64,000 bases of DNA from Chloroflexota bacterium (GTDB lineage Bacteria > Chloroflexota > Dehalococcoidia > Lucifugimonadales > Lucifugimonadaceae): contig JAQBUH010000003.1 of assembly GCA_027624075.1 (NCBI GenBank), positions 88,569 through 152,568 on the forward strand, written 5' to 3'. The notes beneath the pieces were generated by a model that saw nothing but the letters and a program-made list of their open reading frames with translations, was not told the DNA's origin and searched no databases. The translations under genes were made by a program, and so were the position numbers. Shown piece after piece: positions 9,182-17,159 of the stretch; within the stretch, counting starts at the first letter, position 1, and every line of letters begins with the position of its first letter.

Positions 9182-9401
9182 TGGGCTCGGTGGTGTGAGC
9201 AGACTAGACCTGGCTCACACAGACTAGAGAGTATTGGCGGTGGCCGGCGTTTTCGGGCGTGACGCGGGTCTGGCAGTCTGGCGCCTGATTTCTGCAGAGC
9301 GCTCTAATGAAGTCATACGTGGACTGAGCGGCGATGGCGCTTCCAGAATGTGGAGACAATGTAGAGCCGTAGTCCCGGCTCCGGCCATGCGAGAAGCTCT
9401 C

Positions 9402-10265
9402 TCACGCCTTCTCCCCGGTGGTAATCGGGCAACTGAGATCGTTGCCCCATAGCCGCCACGAACCGTCGAAGTTACGGACAGAGTCAAAGCCAAGCAGCTT
9501 CAGCACCCAGTATCCGTGCGCCGCACGGATGCCGCCCTGTCAATATGTGATCACGTTCTTGTCAGGTGTCACCCCGGCATCAGCCAGCATACGGCGCAAC
9601 TCGTCTGCATGCTTGATGGTTGGCACGTCGCCGCCCGTGTGGAAGTTCAGCCACTCCAGGTGGACCGAGCCTGGTATGTACCCGCCTCGCAGGCCACCTC
9701 GCTTGTTGGACCCGTCCCGCTCACTGTCAGAGCGCACATCGAGGATCACGGTGTCGCGGTCTTCGATCGCCGCCAGCACATCCTCTTTTAAAGCGATGAC
9801 TGCCCGGTTTTCGCGCGGCGTGAACCTGCCCGGTGGCGGTGACGGGACCTCTGTTGTCACGGCGCGGCCTTCTGCAATCCATTTCGGCAACCCGCCGTCA
9901 AGCATCTTTCCCCTGGTGTTGCCGTAGTAGCTGAGCGACCAGAGCAGCCGCAGGGAGTAGAGGCCGCCGTGCGAGTCTGTTGCGACCACGACCGTGTCAT
10001 CGCCGATTCCGAGGCTGGACATCGTCTGTGCGAACTGCTCCGGGCCCTGGATGTGAGTCCTGTCCTCGCCGGAGGTCTTGTAGTAGTTGTCTGCCACGCC
10101 GGCAGCGCCGGGAATGTGCTTCTCGGCGTATTCAGGCGGGTAATTGGTATCGACGATACGCACGTCAGGGTCGCCGAGGTGCTCTGCGAGCCAGTCTGTT
10201 GTCACAAAGAGCGAAGGGTCTGCGTAGCCGCGCTTTTCCGGTGGAGTTATCTGTTGAAGGCTCAT
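9402..10265 (-). CDS. Two-domain rhodanese (sulfurtransferase), candidate selenoprotein with in-frame TGA
   Basis: The tracked ORF stops at 9540 after NVITY, but the same frame continues beyond that TGA for 45 codons as QGGIRAAHGYWVLKLLGF to GDNSC-like ending SCPITTGEKA and a TGA at 9402. This exactly restores a full-length thiosulfate/3-mercaptopyruvate sulfurtransferase of 287 residues. The TGA (codon 242) sits precisely where the family has the catalytic cysteine of the CxGGxR active-site loop. The N-terminal rhodanese domain (about 20-130) is the usual inactive one, with TDSHGGLYSLRLLW. The C-terminal domain (about 150-287) is the catalytic one. A hairpin just after the TGA fits a bacterial SECIS. 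The alternatives are a nonsense mutation or a base-call error. The start is the ATG at 10265. Confidence 0.8.
9512..9530 (-). promoter_or_regulatory. Candidate bacterial SECIS hairpin downstream of the in-frame TGA
   Basis: On the minus strand ATCCGTGC-GGC-GCACGGAT forms a perfect 8-bp stem with a three-base loop, or 7 bp with a five-base CGGCG loop. It begins 9 nt after the TGA of the rhodanese, which puts the apical loop 17 nt after the TGA with G as its first base. That matches the general placement and loop-G requirement of bacterial SECIS elements. It lies within the coding sequence and encodes IRAAHG, so amino-acid constraint could also explain part of the symmetry. Confidence 0.6.
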
Positions 10266-10487
10266 CTGGAACGTTGTCCCTGGTTCTGCGGTGGCGGCGA
10301 AGGTTCTTTGCGGTCAGGCGGCCAATAGGGCGGTCGGGTGGCCAGTCCGGCGGGCCAAACCGATGGTAGCACCCGGAAGGTCAAGTAATCTCTTTGTGAA
10401 AAGGGTCACTACGTGGTAGCTTAATATCTCCGCGCTGCGCCCACCTGAACCGGAGTCCGGCACTCAGCTCCGGAATCTTAAGATCCA

Positions 10488-11765
10488 TTGCAGTACATCC
10501 TCGCAGGCCTGAATATCGACCACGCCCCGGTCGACCTGCTTGAAAAGGTCGCCGTCCAGCCGCACGAGCTCAGGTTGCGGCTGGAAGAGCTCGCACTTCA
10601 CGCAGGCGGCGGAGTGATCCTGTCCACCTGTAACCGAACAGAGATTATCGGCGCCTCGGCAGACCCGGAGACCGGGCTGGGCCAGCTCACTGATTTCCTG
10701 GGGATCCTGGCTGAACGCGCCGGCCGCAGTGTAACGCCGCCTCCCGCACTCAACGGGTCCGTCTATCACATTGTTGGCGATGACGTGATTCGCCACCTGT
10801 TCAGGGTTACCGCCGGGCTCGATTCCCTGGCCATTGGCGAGGCGCAGGTTGCGGGGCAGGTCTCCCGTGCGCTCCAGGCGGCAGGGGAGAGCGGGTCCGT
10901 CGAGCCCATCGTCTCACGCATGTTCCACGCCGCTCTGCGCAACAGCCGGATGATCCGCAGGGAGACCGGTCTTGGCAGGGACAGCCTATCGATCTCATCC
11001 ATCGGCCTTCAACTGGTCCAGCAGCACATCGGCGACCTGTCTGAGAAGACGGTGCTGGTGGTAGGCGCCGGTGAGACAGGCCGGCTTACGGCCCGGACTC
11101 TCAAGCATGTTGGGGTGCAGAGGATCCTGGTGACGAGCCGCAGCGCCGAGCGTGCAAGGCTCGTGTGCGAAGAGTTGGATGGCGAGCCCGTGCCGTTCAC
11201 CGAGATGGCATCCGCTATCAGCGAGGCTGATGTGGTGGTGGCCTGCACCGCCGCAATGGAGCCGGTTGTCGTCGCCAACGATGTCAGGGCTGCGATGAGT
11301 CTCAGGCCGGACAGGCGGCTCACGATACTGGATGTCGGTATGCCAAGGGACGTTGAGCACTCTGCCGGCGATGTGCCGAACGTCGAGTTGTACTCGCTTG
11401 AGGAGCTGCACTCTATCGCGCAAGAGCACCGGCAGAGCCGGGTCGAGGCGGCGGCGCAGGCCGATGCGTTGATCGAACGCGCTGTAGAGCGATTTAAGGA
11501 TCAACTGGTCGGCATCGGAGCAGAGCCTGTCATCCGCACGCTCGGCTCCCGTGCCGAGGCGATGCGGGAGATTGAGTTGGCACGCGCTCTCGGCCAGATG
11601 CCGGACCTGCCAGAGGGCTACTCTGAAATCCTGGATGCCATGTCCCGGGCGCTGGTCAAGCGTATGCTTGCTGACCCGATCACTTATCTTCGCTCAGGAG
11701 TCAGTAAGTCCGCGGCAGAGGACGTCGCCCAGGTGTTCGACCTCGACCTGGACGTAACGGACTAG
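10488..11765 (+). CDS. hemA: Glutamyl-tRNA reductase
   Basis: Catalyses NADPH-dependent reduction of glutamyl-tRNA to glutamate-1-semialdehyde, the first committed step of C5-pathway tetrapyrrole synthesis. The 425-aa length is normal. The catalytic cysteine lies in STCNRTEI (about residue 48). The NADPH-binding domain has VLVVGAGETGRLTARTL (about 185-200). The C-terminal dimerisation helices follow. The start is a TTG at 10488 giving MQYILAGLNIDHAPVD, with only a weak ribosome binding site. hemL follows 118 nt downstream, consistent with a heme-biosynthesis pair. It is divergent from the rhodanese gene. Confidence 0.96.
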   Translation: MQYILAGLNIDHAPVDLLEKVAVQPHELRLRLEELALHAGGGVILSTCNRTEIIGASADPETGLGQLTDFLGILAERAGRSVTPPPALNGSVYHIVGDDVIRHLFRVTAGLDSLAIGEAQVAGQVSRALQAAGESGSVEPIVSRMFHAALRNSRMIRRETGLGRDSLSISSIGLQLVQQHIGDLSEKTVLVVGAGETGRLTARTLKHVGVQRILVTSRSAERARLVCEELDGEPVPFTEMASAISEADVVVACTAAMEPVVVANDVRAAMSLRPDRRLTILDVGMPRDVEHSAGDVPNVELYSLEELHSIAQEHRQSRVEAAAQADALIERAVERFKDQLVGIGAEPVIRTLGSRAEAMREIELARALGQMPDLPEGYSEILDAMSRALVKRMLADPITYLRSGVSKSAAEDVAQVFDLDLDVTD

Positions 11766-11883
11766 AGCGGCGTTTCGCCCCGCGCATATTAGAGTTAACG
11801 TTTGCGAACGGCGTAACTACTCGCGACCCCGGCCGCGAGCCGTACGCGACTTTGGGCCAATCTGTTCTCATGGAGTGTTGCCT

Positions 11884-13164
11884 TTGGACCGCAAGCGTTC
11901 ATCTGAGTTGTTCGAGCAGGCGCAAAAGCTGATCCCCGGTGGCGTCAATAGCCCTGCCAGGGCGTGGAACTCCGTGGGAGGCGTGCCCATCTTCTTCGCC
12001 CGCGGCCAGGGGTCGCATGCGTGGGACAGTGACGGAAACTCATACATCGACTATGTCTGTTCCTGGGGGCCGCTGATCCTGGGGCACGCTCGCCCTGAGG
12101 TGATCAAGGCGGCTCAGGACGCGGCCGCCCTGGGGACCAGTTTCGGCGCGCCGACTGAGCTCGAGGTGAGGATGGCCCGGCTCGTTGTGGATGCGGTGCC
12201 GTCGATAGAGATGGTGCGGTTTGTGAACTCAGGGACAGAGGCGACGATGTCCGCTCTGAGGCTGGCGCGGGCCTACACGGGGCGCAACCGCATAATCAAG
12301 TTTGACGGCGGCTACCACGGCCACGATGACGCTCTGCTTGTCAAGGCGGGTTCCGGCGTCGCAGCGCAGGGCATCGCAACATCCGCCGGAGTCCACCCTG
12401 ACTACGCGGCGGCCACAATGGTGGCCGACTTCAACAGCGTGGAGTCTGTTAAGAGGTTGCTTGAGGCGCACCGCGACGAAGTGGCTGCGATCATCGTTGA
12501 GCCGGTTGCCGGCAACATGGGCGTTGTTCCGCCCGCGCCGGGTTTCCTCGAAGGGCTGCGAGAGCTTGCGACGGCACACGGCGCTCTGCTGATATTCGAC
12601 GAGGTGATCTCCGGATTCAGGGTCGCGTACGGCGGCGCACAGTCGGTCTATGGCGTGAAGCCTGACATCACGTGTCTTGGCAAGATCGTTGGCGGCGGCT
12701 TTCCGGTCGGCGCTTATGGCGCAAGCGAAGAGATCATGCGGACTGTCGCTCCGCTCGGGCCGATGTACCAGGCCGGCACGCTCTCAGGTAACCCTGTTGC
12801 GATGGCTGCCGGCATTACGACGCTTGAACTGCTGAAAGAGCCGGGTGTCTACGAGGGGATTGCAGATACGACAGAGCGGCTGGTGAGTGGGCTGCGGAGC
12901 CTGTTTGCGCAGGCTGAGGCGCCGGCGCAGATCAACAGCGTCTGCGGAGCTTTTACCGTGTTCTTCAATGCCCGTCCTGTGACCGACATGGCGACCGCCT
13001 CAGCGAGCGACATGGACGCCTTCGCACGCTTTTTCCATGCCATGACAGAGCGAGGCGTATACCCGCCGCCATCGCAGTTCGAAGCGTGGTTCGTATCGGC
13101 CGCGCATACGGCGGATGATGTCGAGCAGACCCTGGCCGCGGCGCGGGATGCGCTGACCAGCTAG
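11884..13164 (+). CDS. hemL: Glutamate-1-semialdehyde 2,1-aminomutase
   Basis: A PLP enzyme that converts glutamate-1-semialdehyde to 5-aminolevulinate, acting directly after HemA. Features are LIPGGVNSPARAW at the N-terminus, FVNSGTEATMSALRLAR, FDEVISGFRV and the PLP-lysine segment LGKIVGGGFPVGAYG. I chose the TTG at 11884 (MDRKRSSELFEQAQ), because GGAG lies 8 nt upstream and family members begin there; the tracked GTG at 11875 overlaps that site. The length is about 426 aa, normal for the family. Confidence 0.95.
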   Translation: MDRKRSSELFEQAQKLIPGGVNSPARAWNSVGGVPIFFARGQGSHAWDSDGNSYIDYVCSWGPLILGHARPEVIKAAQDAAALGTSFGAPTELEVRMARLVVDAVPSIEMVRFVNSGTEATMSALRLARAYTGRNRIIKFDGGYHGHDDALLVKAGSGVAAQGIATSAGVHPDYAAATMVADFNSVESVKRLLEAHRDEVAAIIVEPVAGNMGVVPPAPGFLEGLRELATAHGALLIFDEVISGFRVAYGGAQSVYGVKPDITCLGKIVGGGFPVGAYGASEEIMRTVAPLGPMYQAGTLSGNPVAMAAGITTLELLKEPGVYEGIADTTERLVSGLRSLFAQAEAPAQINSVCGAFTVFFNARPVTDMATASASDMDAFARFFHAMTERGVYPPPSQFEAWFVSAAHTADDVEQTLAAARDALTS

Positions 13165-13598
13165 CCACGTCGCTCACAGAGTTCACGCTGTTCACAATCC
13201 GGCACGCCGGGCCGTGCAGGGTGCCCGAGCCTGTTTGCATTCGAGGCGAGTTCCGACTCTTACCTCCTTCCTGACCTGCGCCGCAGCCGTTCGGTTGCCG
13301 CGCCCGGGCCTTTTCCGATCTCATATTGCGCGTTCTCCCTGTGGCGACTGCGGGTACGCAGTTAGTCCAAACGCCCGATAGTTCCCCGTCAAGTCACCGA
13401 TTACGCGTTGAGTGCCGGTGTCCAGAGTGGTGTGAGTGAGCCCCAACCGGTGTGGTGTTGCTGTCTCTCATGCGTTGTGCGTGTGAGCCGGTGACGAGGG
13501 ACCCGGCGGTTGGCAGTTGCGACAGCTTGTACAGGGGGGAGCCCGGGAGCCCGGGCGCCTTGCGAGCGGCACAGACGGCTCAGACAGAGGGGATAGTT
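13165..13598. other. Intergenic region between hemL and the archaellin gene
   Basis: There are 434 bases with no convincing gene. The tracked ORF from 13452 is only an in-frame upstream extension of the archaellin gene. I see a GC-rich dyad GCCCGGGAGCCCGGGC at 13541-13556 and the archaellin ribosome binding site AGAGGGG before 13599. No tRNA, riboswitch or clear promoter was recognised. Confidence 0.5.
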
Positions 13599-14312
13599 AT
13601 GAGTAAGAGGGGAACCGGTTCTCGTGAGCGAGGCATCACGGGGCTAGAGACTTCTATCGTGCTGATAGCGTTCGTGGTGGTCGCGAGCGTGTTTGCCTTC
13701 ACAGTTCTATCTGCGGGTGTTTTCTCTTCCGAGGCGGCCAAGCAGACGATCTTCGCCGGCCTAAAAGAGACCCGTTCACGCCTTCGCCAGAACGGCAGCG
13801 TCTTTGCGTTCAGCGCCCAGGCTGGCACGACGCAGACGGTGTACAAGATGGTGTTCATCGTGTCGAACTCTCTGGCAGGCGAGCCGCTCGACCTGACGCC
13901 GCCGTACACGCAGGACGACAGCGGGCTCGACCCTGACTTCGACGCCACTGCGATTCCTGCGACGATCATCTCTTACGCAGACGAAGACCAGCGCAAGGGA
14001 GAGGTGCCGTGGACGGTGCAGTTCATCGGCAACAACAACGGCGACCTCCTGATGGAGGGCGGGGAGAAGGCAGAGATCACGGTGTGGCTGATGGACCGTA
14101 ACCATGCGATCCTCGAGGTTGACCCGAACGCGGTGCAGGTGATGGACACCTCGACTGCGAACGGCGGTGGCGTCGGCGGGCTCGAGGCAGGCGACGTGCT
14201 GATAGGCAAGAGCACACGATTCGTGCTTGAGATGTCGCCTCAGATTGGCGCCTCGACGACGATCCAGCGCTCCATCCCGCCTGGGCTGCGGCAGGCGATG
14301 AACCTTAACTAG
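13599..14312 (+). CDS. Archaellin (archaeal-type flagellin) family protein
   Basis: A 237-aa protein whose N-terminus is a class III (type IV pilin-like) signal: the basic SKRGTGSRERG is followed by ITGLETSIVLIAFVVVASVF. This is the hallmark of archaellins (FlaA/FlaB, PF01917), which are processed by a prepilin peptidase and assembled into a rotating archaellum. Family resemblance continues through SSEAAKQTIFAGLKETRSRL. The C-terminal beta domain includes GEVPWTVQFIGNNNGD. The start is the ATG at 13599 with AGAGGGG upstream. No other archaellum genes (motor ATPase, platform protein) are nearby, so it is a solitary structural gene here. A pilin-like adhesin is the alternative. Confidence 0.85.
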   Translation: MSKRGTGSRERGITGLETSIVLIAFVVVASVFAFTVLSAGVFSSEAAKQTIFAGLKETRSRLRQNGSVFAFSAQAGTTQTVYKMVFIVSNSLAGEPLDLTPPYTQDDSGLDPDFDATAIPATIISYADEDQRKGEVPWTVQFIGNNNGDLLMEGGEKAEITVWLMDRNHAILEVDPNAVQVMDTSTANGGGVGGLEAGDVLIGKSTRFVLEMSPQIGASTTIQRSIPPGLRQAMNLN

Positions 14313-14464
14313 CGGGCTGCGGACCGACTGCCGCCACCCTCCTGCCAGCCCGGATGTGTAGCGCCCTGTAATGGGGCGCCAACGGGCCGGCCGCACGGGA
14401 CGCAAAGTAAGGCACCCCCCTCGGCGATTGCGTCCGGCGGTCCGGTTCCCGCTGCAACTCAAGA

Positions 14465-14498
14465 TGCGCCCTTCCCGGTGAACTCCAGGGAGGGCGCA
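14465..14498. terminator. Bidirectional terminator-like hairpin between archaellin and pgpA
   Basis: TGCGCCCTTCCC and GGGAGGGCGCA pair around an 11-nt loop with one bulged T. The element lies between the convergent archaellin and pgpA genes. There is no long T-tract on either side, so it may act as a barrier or processing hairpin rather than a classical intrinsic terminator. Confidence 0.5.
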
Positions 14499-14507
14499 TT
14501 GCGGTTT

Positions 14508-14966
14508 CTAAAAGAAGATAAGCCGGATCGCGTTCAGGACCACTGCTCCGAGTACACCGGCTGCGACATCGTCGAGCATCACGCCAAGCCCGCCGTGGAC
14601 CTGCTCCAGTCTGCGGATCCCAAGCGGCTTCAGGATGTCAAGCACCCGGAACAGGAAGAAGCCCGCCAGCAGCCAGCCCCAGGTGGCCGGTAGAAACGCC
14701 ACAGTGACCCAGACACCGACCCATTCATCTATCACGACGCGCTTGGGGTCAGGGTCTGCCCTGGTCCCGGCTTTCTCGGCGGCCCACACGCCGGCCAGGG
14801 CCGTCACCCCGATCATGGCGAAAAACCACGGCGAGTCACCGGTCCCTGCGAACGGCAGCGCCCAGTAGAGCAGCAGCGCCGCGGCGCTGCCGGCTGTGGC
14901 CGGGGCTATTGGCCATAGGCCTGAGCCGAGACCGGTTGCAACGAGTTCGACGGGAACGCGCCTCAA
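14508..14966 (-). CDS. pgpA: Phosphatidylglycerophosphatase A
   Basis: A membrane enzyme dephosphorylating phosphatidylglycerophosphate to phosphatidylglycerol. Signature segments are ATGLGSGLWPIAPATAGS at the N-terminus, VVIDEWVGVWVT, FRVLDILKPLGI and GGLGVMLDDVAAGVLG, with about four hydrophobic helices. The tracked ORF is 206 aa, but its first 54 residues look like non-coding translation. I place the start at the TTG at 14966 (RRVPVELVATGLG), giving 152 aa, close to the family norm. It lies downstream of the coiled-coil gene and is separated from it by a strong terminator. Confidence 0.85.
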   Translation of the reverse strand: MRRVPVELVATGLGSGLWPIAPATAGSAAALLLYWALPFAGTGDSPWFFAMIGVTALAGVWAAEKAGTRADPDPKRVVIDEWVGVWVTVAFLPATWGWLLAGFFLFRVLDILKPLGIRRLEQVHGGLGVMLDDVAAGVLGAVVLNAIRLIFF

Positions 14967-15090
14967 GTATGTGCAGTCTCCGTGTGCGATGTTGTCGGAA
15001 ATCACCGCCGGCCGCCGCTGGACAGAGCGTGATTCCTGGCGATTTATAGCAGGGCGATCTCTGGCGAACAGACTACGCCTCGCCCCAAAC

Positions 15091-15122
15091 GAAAAGGCCC
15101 GCCGGATCAACTCCGGCGGGCC
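15091..15122 (-). terminator. Rho-independent terminator after the coiled-coil gene
   Basis: On the minus strand GGCCCGCCGGA-loop-TCCGGCGGGCC forms a perfect 11-bp stem with a 5-nt loop, directly followed by TTTTCGTTT. It lies 22 nt past the stop of the coiled-coil gene and would end the rsmD-coaD-coiled-coil transcript. Confidence 0.85.
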
Positions 15123-15144
15123 AGGCACAGGCGACGGGAGCTAC

Positions 15145-15735
15145 TCAGTCACCCACGGCCATATTCTGGGCGTCCAGCACATCGATGCCGGAACGCACCT
15201 GGCCCAGCGTGTCAGCGATCTTCTCTTCGAGCATGAACAAGACCTCACGGGCGTAGTTGTCTGCGCCCCTGCGCCTCTCCGACGCATCCTTCTCCGCCCC
15301 TGCCAGCACCTGGTTCAGTTTTCCCTGGGCCTCCGAGACGATCTTAGTCGCACGCTCCTGTGCGGCATCCTCGATCTCAGTTGCGCGCTCATGTGCCGCC
15401 TTGACGATATCGGAATCGCTCAGCAACTCCTGAGCCTCTTTGTGGGCGGTCTCGATCTGTGATCGGCTCTGCTCTTCGGCCAGTGACCGGATCGTCGTCG
15501 CCTCTTCGTCCGCGTAGGCTCTTATGCGCCGCGCCTCCAACTCCGCCTGCTTGAGGATCGCCTCTTTCTGCCGCAGCACGGTCTGTGCGTCGTTCACCTG
15601 CGCAGGCAGCTCGCCTTTGAGCTCCTCGAGCACTTCACTGATCTTTTCCAGGTTGACCAGCGTGCGTGCAGTGCCGGGCACTCTGCCGCCACTCAACATC
15701 TCCTCGAGCTTGGCTATGTGGTCCATCGATGCCAT
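15145..15735 (-). CDS. Coiled-coil protein of unknown function
   Basis: A 196-aa, highly charged, almost entirely alpha-helical protein with long Ala/Glu/Lys/Arg heptads from about residue 25 to 190. It has the feel of DivIVA-like or ATP synthase b-subunit-like stalk proteins (QAELEARRIRAYADEEA, AQERATKIVSEAQGKL), but no diagnostic domain. There is no transmembrane segment. The start is the ATG at 15735 (MASMDHIAKLEEML) with GGAGG 5 nt upstream. Its position directly after coaD suggests a housekeeping role such as cell-pole or envelope scaffolding. The function is unknown. Confidence 0.75.
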   Translation of the reverse strand: MASMDHIAKLEEMLSGGRVPGTARTLVNLEKISEVLEELKGELPAQVNDAQTVLRQKEAILKQAELEARRIRAYADEEATTIRSLAEEQSRSQIETAHKEAQELLSDSDIVKAAHERATEIEDAAQERATKIVSEAQGKLNQVLAGAEKDASERRRGADNYAREVLFMLEEKIADTLGQVRSGIDVLDAQNMAVGD

Positions 15736-15769
15736 TGTTGCCTCCATCGGCATTTCTGCGCCCGCTTGG

Positions 15770-16258
15770 CTATTGCGAACCGGCGCTCCTGAGCTTTAAC
15801 AGCAGCGGCGCAAGGACGTTTTCAGGGACAAGCCTTGAGACGTCTGCTCCGAGTGCCGCAATTTCCTTAACCCGTGACGAGCTTACGTACTGGTACTCCA
15901 GAGAACTGAGCAGGCATGCGGTCTCCACATCGCCGATGTCCCGGTTCATGAGCGCCATCTCCCGCTCGTAGTCAAAATCGCTGCCGATGCGCAGTCCGCG
16001 GACTATCACTCCGGCTCCGTGCTCCTTTGCGAACTCAACCGTTAGGCCTTCGTAGCCTGTGACCTGCGCGTTATGCACATGGCTCACCGTTTTCCGGAAC
16101 ATCTCTACGCGCTCTTCGCCCGAGAACATCAGCACCTTCGATGTAGTCTGGACGACGGCTACGATCACCTCGTCGAACATCCGTGCGGCCCTTTCAACCA
16201 TGTCTACGTGGCCGTTAGTGACAGGGTCAAATGTGCCCGGATATATCGCCTTCACCAA
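15770..16258 (-). CDS. coaD: Phosphopantetheine adenylyltransferase
   Basis: Transfers AMP from ATP to 4'-phosphopantetheine, the penultimate step of coenzyme A synthesis. A 162-aa nucleotidyltransferase with YPGTFDPVTNGH (the TxGH-type ATP-binding motif), VIVRGLRIGSDFDYE and YVSSSRVKE near the C-terminus. The start is a TTG at 16258 or the GTG immediately after it, 6 nt after the rsmD stop, so the two genes are co-transcribed. The rsmD-coaD order is common in bacteria. Confidence 0.95.
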   Translation of the reverse strand: MVKAIYPGTFDPVTNGHVDMVERAARMFDEVIVAVVQTTSKVLMFSGEERVEMFRKTVSHVHNAQVTGYEGLTVEFAKEHGAGVIVRGLRIGSDFDYEREMALMNRDIGDVETACLLSSLEYQYVSSSRVKEIAALGADVSRLVPENVLAPLLLKLRSAGSQ

Positions 16259-16264
16259 CTCTTA

Positions 16265-16828
16265 TCAGGCTCCCTCGCCCGGCCCGGCGCCGCCGCCTGG
16301 TATTTGCCGGTAGACCGAAATCGCCGCATCGCCGTACCGCCTGCGCGTAACTATGCCGAGCCCCGCCAGAGCGTCAGGCAGCTCCGTCTTGTGGAAGTGC
16401 TCCAGCAGCACAGTCCCGCCTGCGGAGAGAAGACCGTTGCTCTTGAGTCCCTCCGCCAGTGCTGCGAACGGGTCGTCAGCATACGGCGGGTCCGCAAAAA
16501 CAACATCGAACGGCCCTTGCAGGTTTGGGAGCGATCGCAGCACATCGCCGCAAACGACCTTCGCCCGGGCCTCCGCGCCCTGTCTCTCCACCGCCGCCTT
16601 CAGGCTTTCGCAGCGGCTATGGATCTTCTCAACCATCACTAGCCGCGCCGCGCCTCTGCGCAGGGCCTCCAGCCCGAAGCCGCCCAGGCCTGCATAAAGG
16701 TCAAGCACCGCCAGACCCGCAACGCCTTCCGGCCCGAACATCGAAAACAGCGCGGACAGGACTCGTGAAGTGGTCGGCCTGACCTCTCCGCCTCTGCCAT
16801 GGCTCTGCTGGGGATGTCGCCGGGTCAA
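16265..16828 (-). CDS. rsmD: 16S rRNA (guanine(966)-N2)-methyltransferase
   Basis: A SAM-dependent methyltransferase that modifies G966 of 16S rRNA during 30S assembly. N-terminal RPTTSRVLSALFSMFG, the SAM-binding LDLYAGLGGFGLEALRRGA and the catalytic DPPY are all visible. The 187-aa length is normal. The start is a TTG at 16828 with GAGGAG 9 nt upstream. It is the first gene of the rsmD-coaD-coiled-coil transcript and is divergent from lysS. Confidence 0.93.
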   Translation of the reverse strand: MTRRHPQQSHGRGGEVRPTTSRVLSALFSMFGPEGVAGLAVLDLYAGLGGFGLEALRRGAARLVMVEKIHSRCESLKAAVERQGAEARAKVVCGDVLRSLPNLQGPFDVVFADPPYADDPFAALAEGLKSNGLLSAGGTVLLEHFHKTELPDALAGLGIVTRRRYGDAAISVYRQIPGGGAGPGEGA

Positions 16829-17159
16829 ACGCTCGGCTCCTCACCGGACAGACCCGCTCCCGGTCACATGCGCAACCCGGTATCGGATGACCTGCACACC
16901 GCATTATTCATATAGACGGCGGTTGCGAACAATTCACTCCCAGTGCGCGTTTCGGCCATGTTTCCGGCCGAGCCGGTCACTTTGCGGTCAATAAGCGGTG
17001 GAGACCAGCCCGTTTTTCCGGCTGACCGCGGCAGCGGCAGCCCACTACAATGGCAAGTCTTATCCGGGCTAAAGCGTTAATGACTCGACCGGCCGACTTG
17101 ATCTCCCCGGGGCTGCCAGTGCTGACCCGGGGGGAACTGCGGCTTCCTTTGAACAAGCT
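16829..17159. other. Divergent intergenic region rsmD / lysS
   Basis: There are 331 bases without a gene. It holds a candidate lysS promoter (17022-17051) and an approximately 100-nt lysS leader with GC-rich inverted segments (CCCCGGGG, ACCCGGGGGG). An AT-rich patch TATATGAATAATG on the minus strand (about 16906-16918) may hold the rsmD promoter. No structured RNA was recognised. Confidence 0.5.
17022..17051 (+). promoter_or_regulatory. Candidate sigma-70-type promoter for lysS
   Basis: CTGACC, 18 nt, then TACAAT. The -10 matches five of six consensus bases and the -35 four of six. Transcription would start near 17058, about 100 nt ahead of the lysS ATG. Confidence 0.5.

Noticed and set aside
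9224-9493. Minus-strand 89-aa ORF between the lipoprotein and the rhodanese
   Set aside because: It runs out of frame through the restored rhodanese C-terminus (9402-9539), is Arg/Pro/Ser-rich, and has no recognisable domain. The in-frame rhodanese extension explains the region better.
9540-9542. Genome-wide reassignment of TGA (for example to Trp or Gly) as the explanation for the rhodanese TGA
   Set aside because: Many genes in the window, such as the dehydrogenase ending at 786, lysS and ctaA, end cleanly at TGA, so TGA is a normal stop here.
14397-14408. GGGACGCAAAG, reminiscent of the core of c-di-GMP (GEMM) riboswitches
   Set aside because: The surrounding pairing elements and the GCAAACC half are missing, and it lies downstream of the archaellin gene on the plus strand, with no gene to control.
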